Source of the DNA: Loripinus fragilis
Lineage: Eukaryota > Mollusca > Bivalvia > Lucinida > Lucinidae
Assembly: GCA_964019695.1 (NCBI GenBank)
Contig: CAXHUL010000519.1
Location: forward strand, 131,723-195,722
Reading direction: 5' to 3'
Length of the DNA stretch: 64,000 nt
Both the position numbers and the translations under genes were made by a program. The notes under the pieces are model-generated. The model worked only from the letters and a program-made list of their open reading frames with translations. It had not been told where the DNA came from and searched no databases. Below are positions 33,749 through 45,104 of this stretch, piece after piece. How positions within the stretch are numbered: the first letter of the stretch is position 1; each line of letters begins with the position of its first letter.

Positions 33749-35587
33749 CAGGGTTTGCGCTAGGATTTATTTTTCTTTCACCACCATTTTCGCCAATCTG
33801 ATTTTTTTTGCGCCATTTTCTTGAACTTGGAGCCAGATTTTTGGCCATTTTTCGCCCAGGTTTTTGAGCATTTTTGTTAAAAAGTCTTCAGATTATTCTA
33901 TATAGATTGATACAATAAGCATGGAATAGTCCATTTAAAATTTAAAGCCGTTGACAGTCTTAAAATTGATGTATACTTGTACCTTTCTTAACAGAACAGA
34001 CACTGATGAAATGCCATTGTTTGGGGTAATCACTGTTTGTCAAAGTACCTATTGCTAGTCCAACCATTAAATTATTATAACGCACACGGGTGGATAGTGA
34101 TCAGACTTTTTCTTTATGTTTGTACGTGGCTCAATTTTGTGAGCACTTGTTAGAAGATTGTCAACCTCCATTCTTTTTTGTGGCTTTCCTGGGTATAAAC
34201 CAGTTCCGCCGGGTTGGTTTAAGATTTGTGTTGGTTTTATAACGGGAACACCCAAAGGCTCACCGAAAGTTGTTTTTATGGAAAAGCCGGGAATCGAACC
34301 TGCGACCCCTGGTTTACAAGGCATAGCGCTTATCCACTACACCACAGGGGCTTCTCTTGTCAACCTCCATTCTTGTTAACACCTGAAAGGTATTTTCAAC
34401 AATAACTATGACTTTACACATGAATGCATAATATATATTACGCCAATATTAATATAATATGGGGTTTTTTGCTTCCATTTTTTTGGTACTTGTTTTTAGT
34501 GATTAAAAGTTTGCAATCAATGTTATTCTCGCTTGAATATAAAAATATAAAAATACTTTGATGAAAGCTGTTTAAATTTGGAAAATATATGTTAAATAAA
34601 ACATAACTGCAATGAATTCCAATGTGAGCAAAATATTGCCAAAAGGGAGCTAATTCAAAAATGTTAGGGGAGAGCACAATTGCATAATTTTTACCTCGGA
34701 CATAGGTCTGAATTTTTACGGATATTTTTTCTGACAAAACAAATTTTATGAGCCATTACATCATCTACCTTATAAATAAAAGGTTTCTGCTAATAAATGG
34801 TAGGTTCAGATATCTGAGACTGTCGAGAAAAACCCTTTGAACGGCGTGCGTTACTCTGTTTTGAAGAGAGAAGCTATCTTCAGGGTTGTCTTGCTACTGT
34901 CCGAATTTTGGAAATGCGTGGATCATTTCGCATGTCTGGTAATGTCTGGTGAGTGATACTGTCAGATGAAAGAATGGCGCAGTGAACACCATGCAAATCT
35001 TTCCCCTTTCTCACTATGCTTAATGGAAAATGAGCTTGAAAGTGAGACTTGAATTTTTTTTCTTTTTTGCGGAGGGCGGTGTAACGATCTTTTCAACATG
35101 TTTAAAGTTACGAATTCAGAAAGTTAATGACTATTATTATAGACTACAACTCGGACCCAATATACTGGGTCAGAGACAACAGGTCCGAGATAACAATGAG
35201 CAAAGACATCATGGGGCCCCGGTGATGGTGCAGTGAGTTTATTTCATGCACAGTATGACACCATGTATACTATAGTCTTTCTTCTGACCGTTACCAGTAG
35301 CAGCTGTTAAAAGTGTGCCGATTGCCGTAGGTTAAAAGCAGCGCGTGTCCAGGTTCGACTCTATCAGCTACAGAATTGTATGGTGTTAATCGAGGTGTTA
35401 ATTGACAATTAGAATAAAGCGGCACGAGGCAATGGCTTTATCCAAAGGTGACGTTCCGACGCCAGACAAAAATTTTCGCTAGCGATTTTTTCTTTCGCCA
35501 ATAGTTGTCGCCAAATTACAATTTTTTGCGCCAAATTTATTATTTCTTCGCATTTGGCGACAATGGCGATTGGTAGCGCGAACCCTG
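33749..35587. mobile_element. 1.84-kb TIR element with 5-bp target duplication
   Basis: The left end CAGGGTTTGCGCTA and right end (inverse) CAGGGTTCGCGCTA match at 13 of 14 positions. The flanks are GACTA at 33744-33748 and GACTA at 35588-35592. The inner ends share 'tttcgccaa' and 'gcgccaaat' motifs. No transposase recognisable: non-autonomous. It contains a SINE at 34163-34360 and a tRNA-like remnant near 35310-35370. A CAGGG start suggests the hAT superfamily, although hAT duplications are usually 8 bp; hAT5-like groups make 5. Confidence 0.82.
34163..34360 (-). repeat. tRNA-derived SINE (same family as 26322-26520)
   Basis: Minus strand: box A CTGTGGTGTAGTGGATAAGC, box B GCAGGTTCGATTCCCGG. 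The body has 'gagcctttgggtgttcccg', 'ggcggaactggtttatac' and 'ccaggaaagccacaaaaaag'. It is nested inside the TIR element. Confidence 0.82.
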
Positions 35588-35910
35588 GACTAGATACTCT
35601 CTCTCCCAGTGCGTCTACGCTGAAAAGCCCTGCACTGTACAGAAGCAGAAGACTAAGACCATGTACAACAAAATAATCCAGTCTCCTGAAACAAATAAGC
35701 AATTTTTGAGTTGGGACGGGTTTGCTAGGGGGCCGAGTTTGTCAAAGCCCGAGATGTCCCTGAATCTGATATCTTCAGTGGTCGTCTACAGACATTCACA
35801 GCCTAGACTTCGTACCAGTTTTTTTTAACCTCCGTATAGGATGAGTTTAACCATTTGACTGACGTCACTTGCCCGTGATGCTTCATGCGCAGGGCAGTAC
35901 AGAAGTAGAA
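35588..35910 (+). pseudogene. 3' UTR remainder of the split LINE
   Basis: Starts with the duplicated GACTA and the in-frame TAG. It carries no ORF and has 'ctgacgtcacttgcccgtga' and 'gcagtacagaagtagaagtg', consistent with an untranslated LINE tail. Confidence 0.55.
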
Positions 35911-35920
35911 GTGTAAACAT

Positions 35921-36578
35921 GCGCGGATCCAGAAATTTACGTCAGGGGGGGGTCCCGGTAAGTCTGACAAAAAAAGCTCAGACGTTTTTTTTTGTTTTTT
36001 TTTTTAGTCCTCAGCTTATTTCACAGAGGTCAAATGGTCAATTTCAAAGAAATCTATCATTTTTCAAGGTTCCAGAGAGGGTCCAACCCCAGGGGGGTTC
36101 TCTATTTTTTTCCGCAAACGTAGGCTCGGACCCAGCATCTACCGTTCACCCCAAAAAAATATCAGGAATTTCAAGCACCCCAAAAAAATATTTGAAATTT
36201 TAGCAACCCCAAAAAATATCCCAATTCTGTACCTTGACCTTAAAAAAAGACCCTAAATTGCATAGAAATGACCCTCAAACTAGCCCAATTTTGTAATGAA
36301 CCCAAAAAAATATCCACAAAATCTTCATACCCCAAAAAAATATTCATTTTTCTGAAAACCCCGAAAAATATTGAAATTCAGAATTTTGAACCCAAAAAAA
36401 TGGGCGGAGCCTACGTATGTGTGAAAATATCAGAGTACCCCCCCCCCCCCCCCCCCCCCCCCCGGGTCCAACATTTTCCAGGGGGTCCAATTGCTTATTT
36501 CCCTATAGAAACCCATATAACCTGTGATTTTGCAGGGGGGTCCGGACCCCCTGTCCCCCCCCCTCTCTGGATCCGCAC
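35921..36578. mobile_element. MITE-like element with GCGGATCCAGA termini
   Basis: The left end GCGCGGATCCAGAAAT and right end (inverse) GTGCGGATCCAGAGAG are followed by G-rich stretches on both sides. The interior is made of 'accccaaaaaaatat' units, about nine in 36148-36395. It contains C26 at 36438-36463. The ORFs at 35919-36203 and 36268-36585 are repeats read as protein. Confidence 0.75.
36438..36463. repeat. Poly-C tract (26 nt)
   Basis: Uninterrupted C run followed by GGG; likely variable in length. Confidence 0.95.
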
Positions 36579-37162
36579 TTGGTAAACTTCGGTATTTCTG
36601 TATAAACGTTTAATGAAAGCTATTACTTGTAAAAATATTTTTCAGAATTGCTTGAATTTAACAAAATTAGTGTCCTATATTTCAACTCATTACGTTAACT
36701 ATTGAGATACATTGGGCTTACGATTGAATACATTCTATCTACGAATTACCTGAGGCGAGTATTCTGTCATTTTTGTTCAAAATCTTCAAGGAAATATGAA
36801 AAAATATTTTTAGGATGACAAATCGTGTTTTCCAAATAAAGAGTCATTCGGTTATTCTAAAATGTGCAAAGAACACTTATTCGCGTAAAAGTCTCCACTT
36901 TACGTTATTATTATTTCTTATCTTTAACATTTTTATTGAATAATCATAGAAGAGCTACGGAGCTCAATTATTCTCTTTGTCCAAAATGGTCTATTATGTT
37001 TATAAAAACGACAACAATGAAGTGATCCTTATTATATCCCAGCAAAAAAAAAACAGCCTCAAACAGACGTAGGTTGATACGACATTCTTTTATCTATCTA
37101 TCTATCTTCTTATACTCCGGCGATCATATATGATCATTTTCTGAGGTGGGTGTTTTAGAATT
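36579..37162. other. No recognisable gene
   Basis: AT-rich; a short TATC run at 37090-37106. Confidence 0.5.
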
Positions 37163-37335
37163 TTGGAAAAAAGCTTCTGGCTGAGTCATCTAAATGAGTG
37201 CCGTGAACTCCTCTGTGGTCTCAGCTGCGACCACAGATGGAGCCAGACTATTCCAATGAATAGTCCTTGGGAAAAAAGAATACTTCAGGGCATCACTATA
37301 AGTCTGGGGCCTGCAATACTGTGTTACCAGCTAAA

Positions 37336-37924
37336 TTTTAATGAACAAGTTTCCAGGATTTGTCAGAAAGTAGCCAGAAAACTAAATGTGCTTCAAAGGA
37401 TCAGCAAATTTTTATCAGAAGAAACAAGGCTGTTAGTTTTTAAATCTTTTATCAGATCCAATTTTAACTACTGTCCTATTATCTGGCACTTTTGCAGCAA
37501 GGTTAATACCGAAAAGCTAGAGAAATTACAATATAGAGGTTTGAAAATTGTTTATAATTGTTATGAGTCTTCCTATGAAGAGCTTTTAACCAGAGCCAAT
37601 TTACCAACACTGCACCTAGGAAGACTCAGAACAATTGCTCTAGAAACATACAAATGTATAAATAACTCTGCTCCCAAATATATCAGAGACTTAGTCAATC
37701 TAAAGCAGTCTTCCTACTCTTTCAGGTATGAGAATACACTACAAATACCTACGGTAAGAACTGTGGCATACGGACAGAAATCTTTTCGCTTTGAAGCTGC
37801 CAGGGTGTGGAACAGCCTCCCGAACGAACTGAGAAAAGTTTCAGCTTTCAAGGACTTCGAGAGGCTTATCCGCACTTGGACTGGCCCAACTGTGCTGTAT
37901 GCCACAGTTAACCTGCTTCTATAA
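37336..37924 (+). pseudogene. LINE reverse transcriptase, C-terminal part (5'-truncated)
   Basis: The open frame extends from 37163, but LINE similarity starts at about 37336: LNFNEQVSRICQKVARKLNV, LQRISKFLSEETRLLVFKSF, SNFNYCPIIWHFC. It ends in SFRFEAARVWNSLPNELRKV, SAFKDFERLIRTW. This is the post-palm thumb and C-terminal region of CR1/Jockey-type ORF2, with no stops and a natural end (TAA at 37922). The palm, the catalytic FADD and the endonuclease are absent. 37163-37335 encodes unrelated sequence. The copy is dead for lack of the catalytic core but is otherwise undamaged. Confidence 0.85.
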
Positions 37925-38690
37925 TCCTGCTGGCTAAAATGTTCGTTTTAATTTCAAACTATGTTTGTAGCATGCTTCAACCCCCTTTATTCAGTTTATT
38001 TTATTTCATGTTCTATACCTACCCCACTTTTTGTTTATTTTTATGTCAAGGTCAGATATGTTTTTAGGTGTCGATTCTCTGTCAAGCAAATCTTCTGCCT
38101 ATTTTGAATTTTTCGTGCAAGAGATGATGACTATCACTGATTCTTCTCTTGCTGTTTCTTTCGACTTTCGCCAACTTGGTAGAAGGCTTGTTTTCAGGAA
38201 TCTTTTATGTAACATTAGAAATTGACATGATAATGCCCCAATGGAGGCTTGGCTATGACAACCTGGAGATTGGATAGCCCCACCGAAGGAGCTCATAGTA
38301 AATTATAATCTGACCTGTGGGCGCCGGTTACGGCAGGGGTCGTCTGGTGCAGACGGTCTTGTTGGGACTTGTACCTACAGGTAGGGTTGCCTTTTGAAAA
38401 ATGTAAGGGTACTGCATTGACAAGGAGTGGGGACACAGAGCGGCCTGCTCCAGAAGCGAGCAGCCGACCTGGGTCCACACTTTTTGTCTCTTTTATTTGC
38501 TTATTATTTTTTTTTTTTAGTAATTTATCTGGACTATTTTTAAGGGATAGTTTTAACCTTATGTAAATACCGAATTCCCTGTGAGGCTTGTAAATACCCG
38601 CCTGTGATAAAGTTTTAGTGATAATGCCAAATGATATAAGATTTCTTTTTCAGTATTTTAACAGCAAGAATCTTTCTGCTACTGTTTTAT
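37925..38690 (+). other. Probable LINE 3' UTR and flank
   Basis: Follows directly after the LINE stop. It has T-rich stretches and one G/C-rich segment at 38310-38480 with no convincing ORF. The border between the two facing LINE copies cannot be placed. Confidence 0.4.
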
Positions 38691-39770
38691 CTAAAATGTT
38701 TTTCTTTTACAGCTTATTTTTACTTGTTGAATATTGTTTTTATCAATAGACATAGTCCCACAATGAATCTTGTGGAAGAAAAGCAGAGAGGACTGATCTC
38801 TCCGGGCCTCCAGAGTTGGCCATTGCAGCTCATCGAGCATTTCTCCAACACTACTAGCGTTGCGCCACCTCCTGCAGGTCCAGCGGGCTGCCGTCTTCTG
38901 TACCTTCTCCACTTGTTGAATCTGAGTTTTACGATAAGGGCTCCAAATGGGGGCTGCATACTTCAATTTAGGGCGTACCAAAGTTTTGTATGCAACCTCC
39001 TTAGTACTCCTAGGTGCGAAAACCAAGTTCCTTCGAAGGAAACCTAAAGGCTTAGTTGCTTTAGACGAGATATCAGAGATGACCCCAATCCATGTACTCT
39101 GTGATTGTTATACCAAGATATTTCGCGGACTGAACATTTTCCAAAGTTTGCTGATGCAGAGTGTAGTCATGAATGATTTGTTTTACGTGAGTCAGTAATG
39201 CCGAGTCACTCTCATAGAGTGACATTTGGCAACATTGAACTTCATTTACCAATCGGTCTCCCAGAGCCCAAGACTCTCAAGATCTTCCTGCAAAATGAGA
39301 CATTCTTGCAATGAATGAATGTTCCTATACAGGACACAATCGTCCGCGAACAGGCGAACTGAAGACTTGATATTATCCGGTAAATCATTAATGAAAAAAA
39401 GGATCGGTCCTAAGACCGACCCCTGGGGTACACCGGATAAAACAGGGACTGGATCTGAGGCTTGACCATCTAAAACTACTTGTTGACTGTGCCCAGAGAG
39501 CCATGAGCTGATCCACTTGTAGGTGGACCCTCGTATCCCATAGTAATCGAGTTTGTGTAATAGCCTCCTGTGTTGGACCTTGTCGAAGGCCTTTGCGAAA
39601 TCCATGATGATCAAATCTGTCTGCTTGTGCCCCCGATTCATCGCACCGTCCAGGTTGTTGATGATATCGTGCACAAATTGAACCAACTGGGTTTCACAAG
39701 ACCTCCGACTACGGAACCCATGCCGACAGTCAGCAAGTATGCTATCTAAGGCTAAGTGCTTGTTTTGACG
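38691..39770 (-). pseudogene. LINE reverse transcriptase fragment, frameshifted
   Basis: Reading minus from 39770: LDSILADCRHGFRSRRSCET, QLVQFVHDIINNLD, then DFAKAFDKVQHRRLLHKL (catalytic Asp), SGVPQGSVLGPILFFINDLP, and VRLFADDCVLY (catalytic FADD intact). After 39246 the frame is lost. It resumes at 39060-38691 with GFLRRNLVFAPRSTKEVAYK, PIWSPYRKTQIQQVEKVQK, DELQWPTLEARRDQ. The endonuclease, RT fingers and C-terminal tail are absent. It faces the plus-strand LINE at 37336-37924 and belongs to a different subfamily (AAARWTCRRWRN-type thumb). Confidence 0.88.
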
Positions 39771-39839
39771 TTATATGCCTGCTGGGACATTCTAACACAA
39801 ATTACCTATGCTAAAAACGTGTTATATCAAACAATAAAT

Positions 39840-40640
39840 TCACAGTTTTGAAAGTGCGAGGAAAGCGCGCACTATATAGCTGACGTCAATTGTTGCTGAA
39901 AATGACGTCAGTCATGGTATTAGACGGTAAAACGTCGTTTTTACGCTTGAAAGACGTTACAAATACATGTAAACATATGCGACACAGTCCAACTAATGGC
40001 GGGATTTCTTCGGTGCATTGGAGGAAACTTGGAAGAAGCTGAAGACTTGTGAAATGTGTTTTCTACAATTTGTGTTAGAATCGAAATAGGTCAGCTCTAA
40101 ATCTAGTGCGTGAATTGTTGAGTAATAATTTACTGTTTGTCGGTCAGTTGTACGTAGACAAATCGCTCGCACTGCGCGCACGTCATTTGCTCTTCTTTAC
40201 AACTGACCTCATAGCAGTGAGTTATCATACAACAATTCACTGCTATATAGAGCTGATCTATTTCTTATATAATGTCACACTTTTGTATGCGCGAGGAAAA
40301 CGCGCACTAGCTGGCGTCAATTGTTACTGCACACGGTGTAACGTCGTTTTTATGTTTGAAAGACGTTACAGATACATGTAAACGTATGCGACATAATCCA
40401 ACTATTGTGGGATTTCTTCAGTGCAATGGCGAAAAGCTGGAAGAAGCTGAATGCTTCAAATGTGTTTTCGTCTTGTATTAATTGTGTGTTAGAGATCTAG
40501 TGCGTGGATTGTTGAGTAATAATTCACTGTTCGTCGGTCAGTTAAACGCAGGTAAATCTCATTTACAACTGACCTCCAAACAGCGAATTATTACTCAACA
40601 ATTCACTTCTAGAGCTGATCTATTTCTTAAGCATAGCCTT
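39840..40640. repeat. Tandem duplication of about 430 bp with internal foldbacks
   Basis: 'gcgaggaaagcgcgcactat', 'gacgtcaattgttgctg', 'aacgtcgtttttacg', 'gaaagacgttacaaatacat' at 39858-39970 recur at 40290-40385. The second half of each unit is a foldback: 'gtgaattgttgagtaataat' faces 'caacaattcact'. Confidence 0.85.
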
Positions 40641-40890
40641 CTATTTTGAGTATGTACACCGCACTGGTTATAACACATTTGCCTTTGATATAATATATAG
40701 AAAAACAAATAGAAGACCAGTAGAACATAACCATGGGCATAACCATTTAGAAAGAAAACAATGTATTCTTGTATTACTGATCAGACACGAATACACCGAT
40801 AACACGTTCCAATTTGATTTGACCATTTCCATGTGGTCAAGTTGTAAAATTTTGATACAAAAAAGACTGTACAGGTTTAATATTCTTGAC

Positions 40891-41513
40891 TTAACAAACA
40901 CTTGTTAAGCAGATATTAAGAATCATATCAAAGGTTTAACAAATACTTGTTAAAATTCTATAATAAACACTTTTACACAACTCAATGCTTAACAACTCCT
41001 TGTTAAATCTAAATCACTTGTAGTAATCGCTAACAAGTACTTGTTAGGCACTGAAACCTATTTCAAAGCTGCTCTATTATTGACTTAACAAGCACTTGTT
41101 AAAAAGAGATTTAGAATTAAGTCACAAGACAGCTTTTATAATACAACACTTTTACTGAACCAATGCTTGACAAACACTTGTTAACAGTTTCCACTAACAA
41201 ATAATTGTTAGACACTAAAAACCTTAATTTCAAAGCTGTATATTATTGTCTTAACAAGCACGTGTTAAGAAGAGATTTAGAATAAAATCCCTAGATTTGT
41301 CATGTTAACAAGTACTTGTTAAAGTTCTATAATACAAAACCTTTACAAAACTCGATGCTTAACAAATACTTGTTAACTCTATATTACTTGTAGTAATCGC
41401 TAACAATTACTTGTTAAATACTAAAAACTTGAATGAAAGCTGCTCTATCATTGTGTTAATAAACACTTTAGAATTAAGTCACAATATTGATCAGTTTAAT
41501 AAGTACTTGTTAA
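40891..41513. repeat. Higher-order array of an 18-bp palindrome
   Basis: Twelve copies of TTAACAAGTACTTGTTAA or a near variant, at 40891, 40936, 40989, 41031, 41085, 41167, 41195, 41251, 41305, 41359, 41401 and 41496. They sit in three tandem segments of about 180-190 bp that also share 'tctataataaacactttta' and 'caatgctt', each holding four palindromes. Confidence 0.93.
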
Positions 41514-41524
41514 GGTTCTATAAT

Positions 41525-41874
41525 TCTTTGGGGTCACTGTGACCTTGACCTTTGATCTCCTTTCTAAAATAATCATTCACAGAGCATATTCTTTCCTAAA
41601 CCAAGCATTGTTTTTACTAATAAAGGTGAAAAAAAATTAATCTTCCTCTTAACTAATTCTTTAGCTTTCCTAAATCAAACACTCTTTTACAAACAAGAGT
41701 CTGTTTTAAAAACAAAATGACTCTTCCATTTAACAAATATTCTTTAAGCGTTTCTTTTTACTTACATGAGTTGATTAAAGAGAGTTCTTTACCTCTAAAA
41801 CATTCGTTAGGCTTTCCCAAACCAATCATTCTTTTAGTAACAAGGATTTGTTAAATAAAATTTCTTTACCAGTT
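41525..41874. repeat. Loose repeats related to the preceding array
   Basis: 'gtcactgtgaccttgacctt' starts it. 'cctaaaccaagcattgttt', 'cctaaatcaaacactctttt' and 'cccaaaccaatcattctttt' recur about every 75-110 bp. Confidence 0.55.
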
Positions 41875-42418
41875 AAGGGGATATGTCTTTCAAAAGCTCT
41901 TACTTGCATGAAAATTTTCCTGTATAAACAAGAATTGCTTTTTTGTCAAGGAGACGGATACTTTTGGCCACAATGTTGTATGAACAACTTATACATCTCA
42001 CAAAGATCACTTTACGCCCCAACGTACAGCTTTGAGCAATCAGCAGCATACTTATCAATCTTTTTAGAGTTATTTCCTGGTTTGATACCATTAACAATGC
42101 TGTGACATGCTGGATGAACTTTAGAGAAAACCATTTGCATGATCATGACCTACAATTATTCGACTACAATATATAGAAGTATTTACGCCCAAAATGTACA
42201 AATTTCTGGTAGAAAAATATAAATTTTCAATTTTTGTTATGAATTTTTCAAGGTCAAATTGAAAAATTGTAAATAATACCAGAAATACATAAAATTTGGG
42301 TCAAAATACGTCTAAATATTGTAGTAAAAAAATTGTAGGTCATGTTCATGCAAATGGTTTTCTCTAAAGTTCTTCCGGCATGTCAATTTGGCCAAAGGTA
42401 TCCGTCTCCTTGAGATGT
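41875..42418. mobile_element. Foldback element, copy 1 (one arm shortened)
   Basis: 'caaggagacggatacttttg' near 41948 is mirrored by 'ccaaaggtatccgtctcctt' near 42393. 'agagaaaaccatttgcatga' is mirrored by 'catgcaaatggttttctct'. The left arm carries an extra segment present in both arms of copy 2. AT-rich loop near 42210-42250. Confidence 0.87.
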
Positions 42419-42790
42419 GCATCAGACTCAAGGTCACAGTCACAAAGTCCCGCAAATGTTATGTGACACTCTTCCATCCCAAGATGCAGTCACACACCAA
42501 ATTTGGAAATCCTACCTCAAAGAATCTAGGAGCTCAATGTCGATTCTAAAAACTAGGTCAGAGGTCATGATCACAGAGACCCAAGGTTGGTATGCTACAC
42601 CTAGTTATCCAATATCCTAAGATGCATGCACATACCAAATTTGGGATTCCTACGTGAAAGAAAATAGGAGATATACGGCAGACACAAAGGGGGAAGGATG
42701 GACGAACAGACAGTGTGATTACTATATGTCCCACAAAGTTCCTTTGGGTCAAAAAATATATCTGCAGATGACAAAAATCATGAGGAATTA
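42419..42790. repeat. Dispersed mollusc-type repeat, about two diverged units
   Basis: 'caaggtcacagtcacaaagt' and 'aggtcatgatcacagagacc' start two units that each contain 'caccaaatttggaaatccta' or a variant. It ends with 'ggatggacgaacagacagtg', the usual closing of such arrays. Confidence 0.6.
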
Positions 42791-42897
42791 CACAGCATGC
42801 CAACGAGTTAAGTATCATTCAGAGTTTCAGTTATCTTAACAAACATTTGTAAAAATAAGGAAGGGGTAAAAGATCAGGTTAAACATCTACCACCAGG

Positions 42898-43018
42898 CAT
42901 TCTGGTTATCCCTTTGCAAACAGTCTTGATCCAAATCAGGTCTGAAAGAATGTTGGGCCTGAAATGGATTCAAACTATGACACCAACTTAATAGTATTCA
43001 TAAAAGAATTTTTTTGCA
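42898..43018. repeat. Family D palindromic repeat
   Basis: 'tttgcaaacagtcttgatcc', 'aaatcaggtctg' faces 'gggcctgaaatggattcaaa'; stem imperfect. Confidence 0.65.
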
Positions 43019-43136
43019 AAGTTAAATTTAAAATTTTGAAGTAAATCAACAGACTACATATTTCAGTATAAATTTCTTGCATACCAAGATTTAACAAATT
43101 TACTCAATACTGTGGGTTCAAAGATGAATGATAAGG

Positions 43137-43800
43137 GGTAACTGCTTTCAAAAGCTCTTTCTTGTATGACATTTTTCAAATGGCTATTTTATCAAGGAGT
43201 CGAATACCTTTCGCTATATTGTTGTACGAACAATTTATACATCTCACACAGATCACTTTACGCCACATCATACAGCTTGCATGCTTATCAGTCGTTTTGA
43301 AGTTACTTCCTGGTTTTATTCAGTTTGCAATATTGTGGCATACTGGGTGAAATATAGATAACAATGTTAACATGAACATGAACTACAGTTATCCAACTAC
43401 AATATATGAAAGTATTTTGACCCAAATATATGTATTTCTGGTATTATTTTTATTTTTTTTATTTTTACCATGAACAAATTATAAGCAAAATTGGAAATAT
43501 ATATTTTTCTAACAGAAATTTGGGCAAAATTACTTTCATATATTGTAGTGAGATAATTGTAATTCATGTTCATGCGTGTCACAAAATTGCAACAGAATAA
43601 AACCAGGAAGTAAATAAAACACCTGATAAGCATGCTGCTGTGTGCTAAAAAAGTTGTATTTTGGGGCGTAAAGTGATCTGTGTGAGATGTATAAATTGTT
43701 TATACAACAATATAGCAAGGTGTCCATCTCCTTGATATAATAGCAATTTTGTTTATACAGGAATAATTTTAGACAACAGCTTTTGAAAGTAGCATAACCA
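43137..43800. mobile_element. Foldback element, copy 2 (full, about 660 bp)
   Basis: The two arms (about 43137-43450 and 43480-43800) are inverse copies through most of their length. Shared blocks: 'ctttcaaaagctctttcttg' or variant, 'atttatacatctcacacaga', 'tcactttacgcc', 'acttcctggttttatt', 'actacaatatatgaaagta'. The loop is AT-rich. No ORF of note. Confidence 0.9.
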
Positions 43801-44424
43801 TAAAAAAACTATATTATTTTTCATAGAAAAGGGTAAACCATAATGAAAGCAGTATATGATAATAATATTATATACTTGTATAAAGTACCTATTGCGATCA
43901 GTTTATATTTTTTTGTTTAGAATGATTCTCATCTATCTTTGAATGTGTTTATACAACAACTGAGATTTGTTATTATTATGGTGTTCATCAACATTTAGCT
44001 TTTTATAGAATGCTTTTTGTCCAAGGGTTTTTTCAGTCAGTTCAACAATGTATTTATGTAAATATATGTAAATATGATTCAGGGTTCGAAAAATCCACTC
44101 GAAAACACATATTTACCAGTGTCTTAAGCTGCAGGGCAAGTGAAAAATGCCTATTTTAAGATATTTGGAGGTTTCCTATACATGTAAAAATAGCTCAGTG
44201 GGTAAAATATCCAACTGCTAAGAATACTGTAGTTTTATCTTGTGACACCGCAGGTTTAAATTCTGAGATAAATCAAGTTTTTTGACTGTTTCCTTTAATA
44301 TTCATTTTTAATAACAGTTTTAAAACAATATTATCTCATCTTTTTATTATTTTATTTATAACTACAATTCCATTTTAATACACAAAATTTTAGCTCTTTG
44401 CCAACTAGTGTCCTCCCCTCATGA
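43801..44424. other. No gene; weak tRNA-like remnant at 44185-44275
   Basis: 'atagctcagtgggtaaaata' resembles box A and 'gcaggtttaaattctg' a decayed box B at tRNA spacing. Confidence 0.4.
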
Positions 44425-44520
44425 CCTCTGCAAACACATTGTACTCAGATCAGACCTGATAAAAAACAGTGGGTTTGATCTGGACCCAATATGTTTGCAA
44501 CTCAGATGAAAAGATCATTC
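44425..44520. repeat. Family D palindromic repeat
   Basis: 'tctgcaaacacattgtactc', 'agatcagacctg' faces 'gtttgatctggacccaatat', 'gtttgca'. Confidence 0.65.
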
Positions 44521-44845
44521 CTGTGACATTTAGTGGAATTCCTACTACCAGTTTTAATAGGAGATCTGATGTTATTTAAAGAAAATTGTTGATAAACAAG
44601 GGATGATGACCTTGAGCCCATGTGAATTAAAAATGTGCTGATAACATGTTAAATATAAAACTTATAAAAAAGCATTGAATATATTGTTGTTGCTGTTACA
44701 GTCACATGAACTGTTCGAAACATATGACACATGCAAATGTGTTGTGGTTTTACATCTTTTGTTTATGCATAAAATCCTAGTCAAAAACAAAATCTAGACA
44801 TTTCTGGACAATTTCCTATCTTCCTGGGTTGAAACAGTATCAAGC

Positions 44846-44950
44846 ATCTGCCGATAACATTTGCAAACAGTTTGCACCCAGATCAGGTTGGACAAAATGT
44901 TGGGCCTGAACTAGTTCCAATCTGTCTGACAGTCTGAAAGATTTTTTGAA
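44846..44950. repeat. Family D palindromic repeat
   Basis: 'taacatttgcaaacagtttg', 'cacccagatcaggttgg' faces 'gggcctgaactagttccaat'. Confidence 0.7.
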
Positions 44951-45104
44951 AAACTTGATTTTGAAAAAATCAGCATATTACAAACCAAAATATATGAAAC
45001 CAACTATATTGATTACATAGGTGTGATAACGTAATGCATGCTACTACAAAAAATCTGTTTGATAGTCAATGCATCATCAAAGCATGCAGTGGAGACAAAT
45101 TTAC

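Noticed and set aside
35919..36585. Two plus-strand ORFs of about 100 codons with Pro and Lys runs
   Set aside because: They follow the 'ccccaaaaaaatat' units and C26 tract of a MITE; no domain.
40891..41513. CRISPR-like array (palindromic repeats with spacers)
   Set aside because: Eukaryotic context, spacing irregular (28-95 bp), 'spacers' are themselves repeated between segments, and no cas genes.
40891..41513. Cluster of p53-family response elements
   Set aside because: Each half-site (GTACTTGTTA) breaks the RRRCWWGYYY pattern at two positions; the resemblance is weak.
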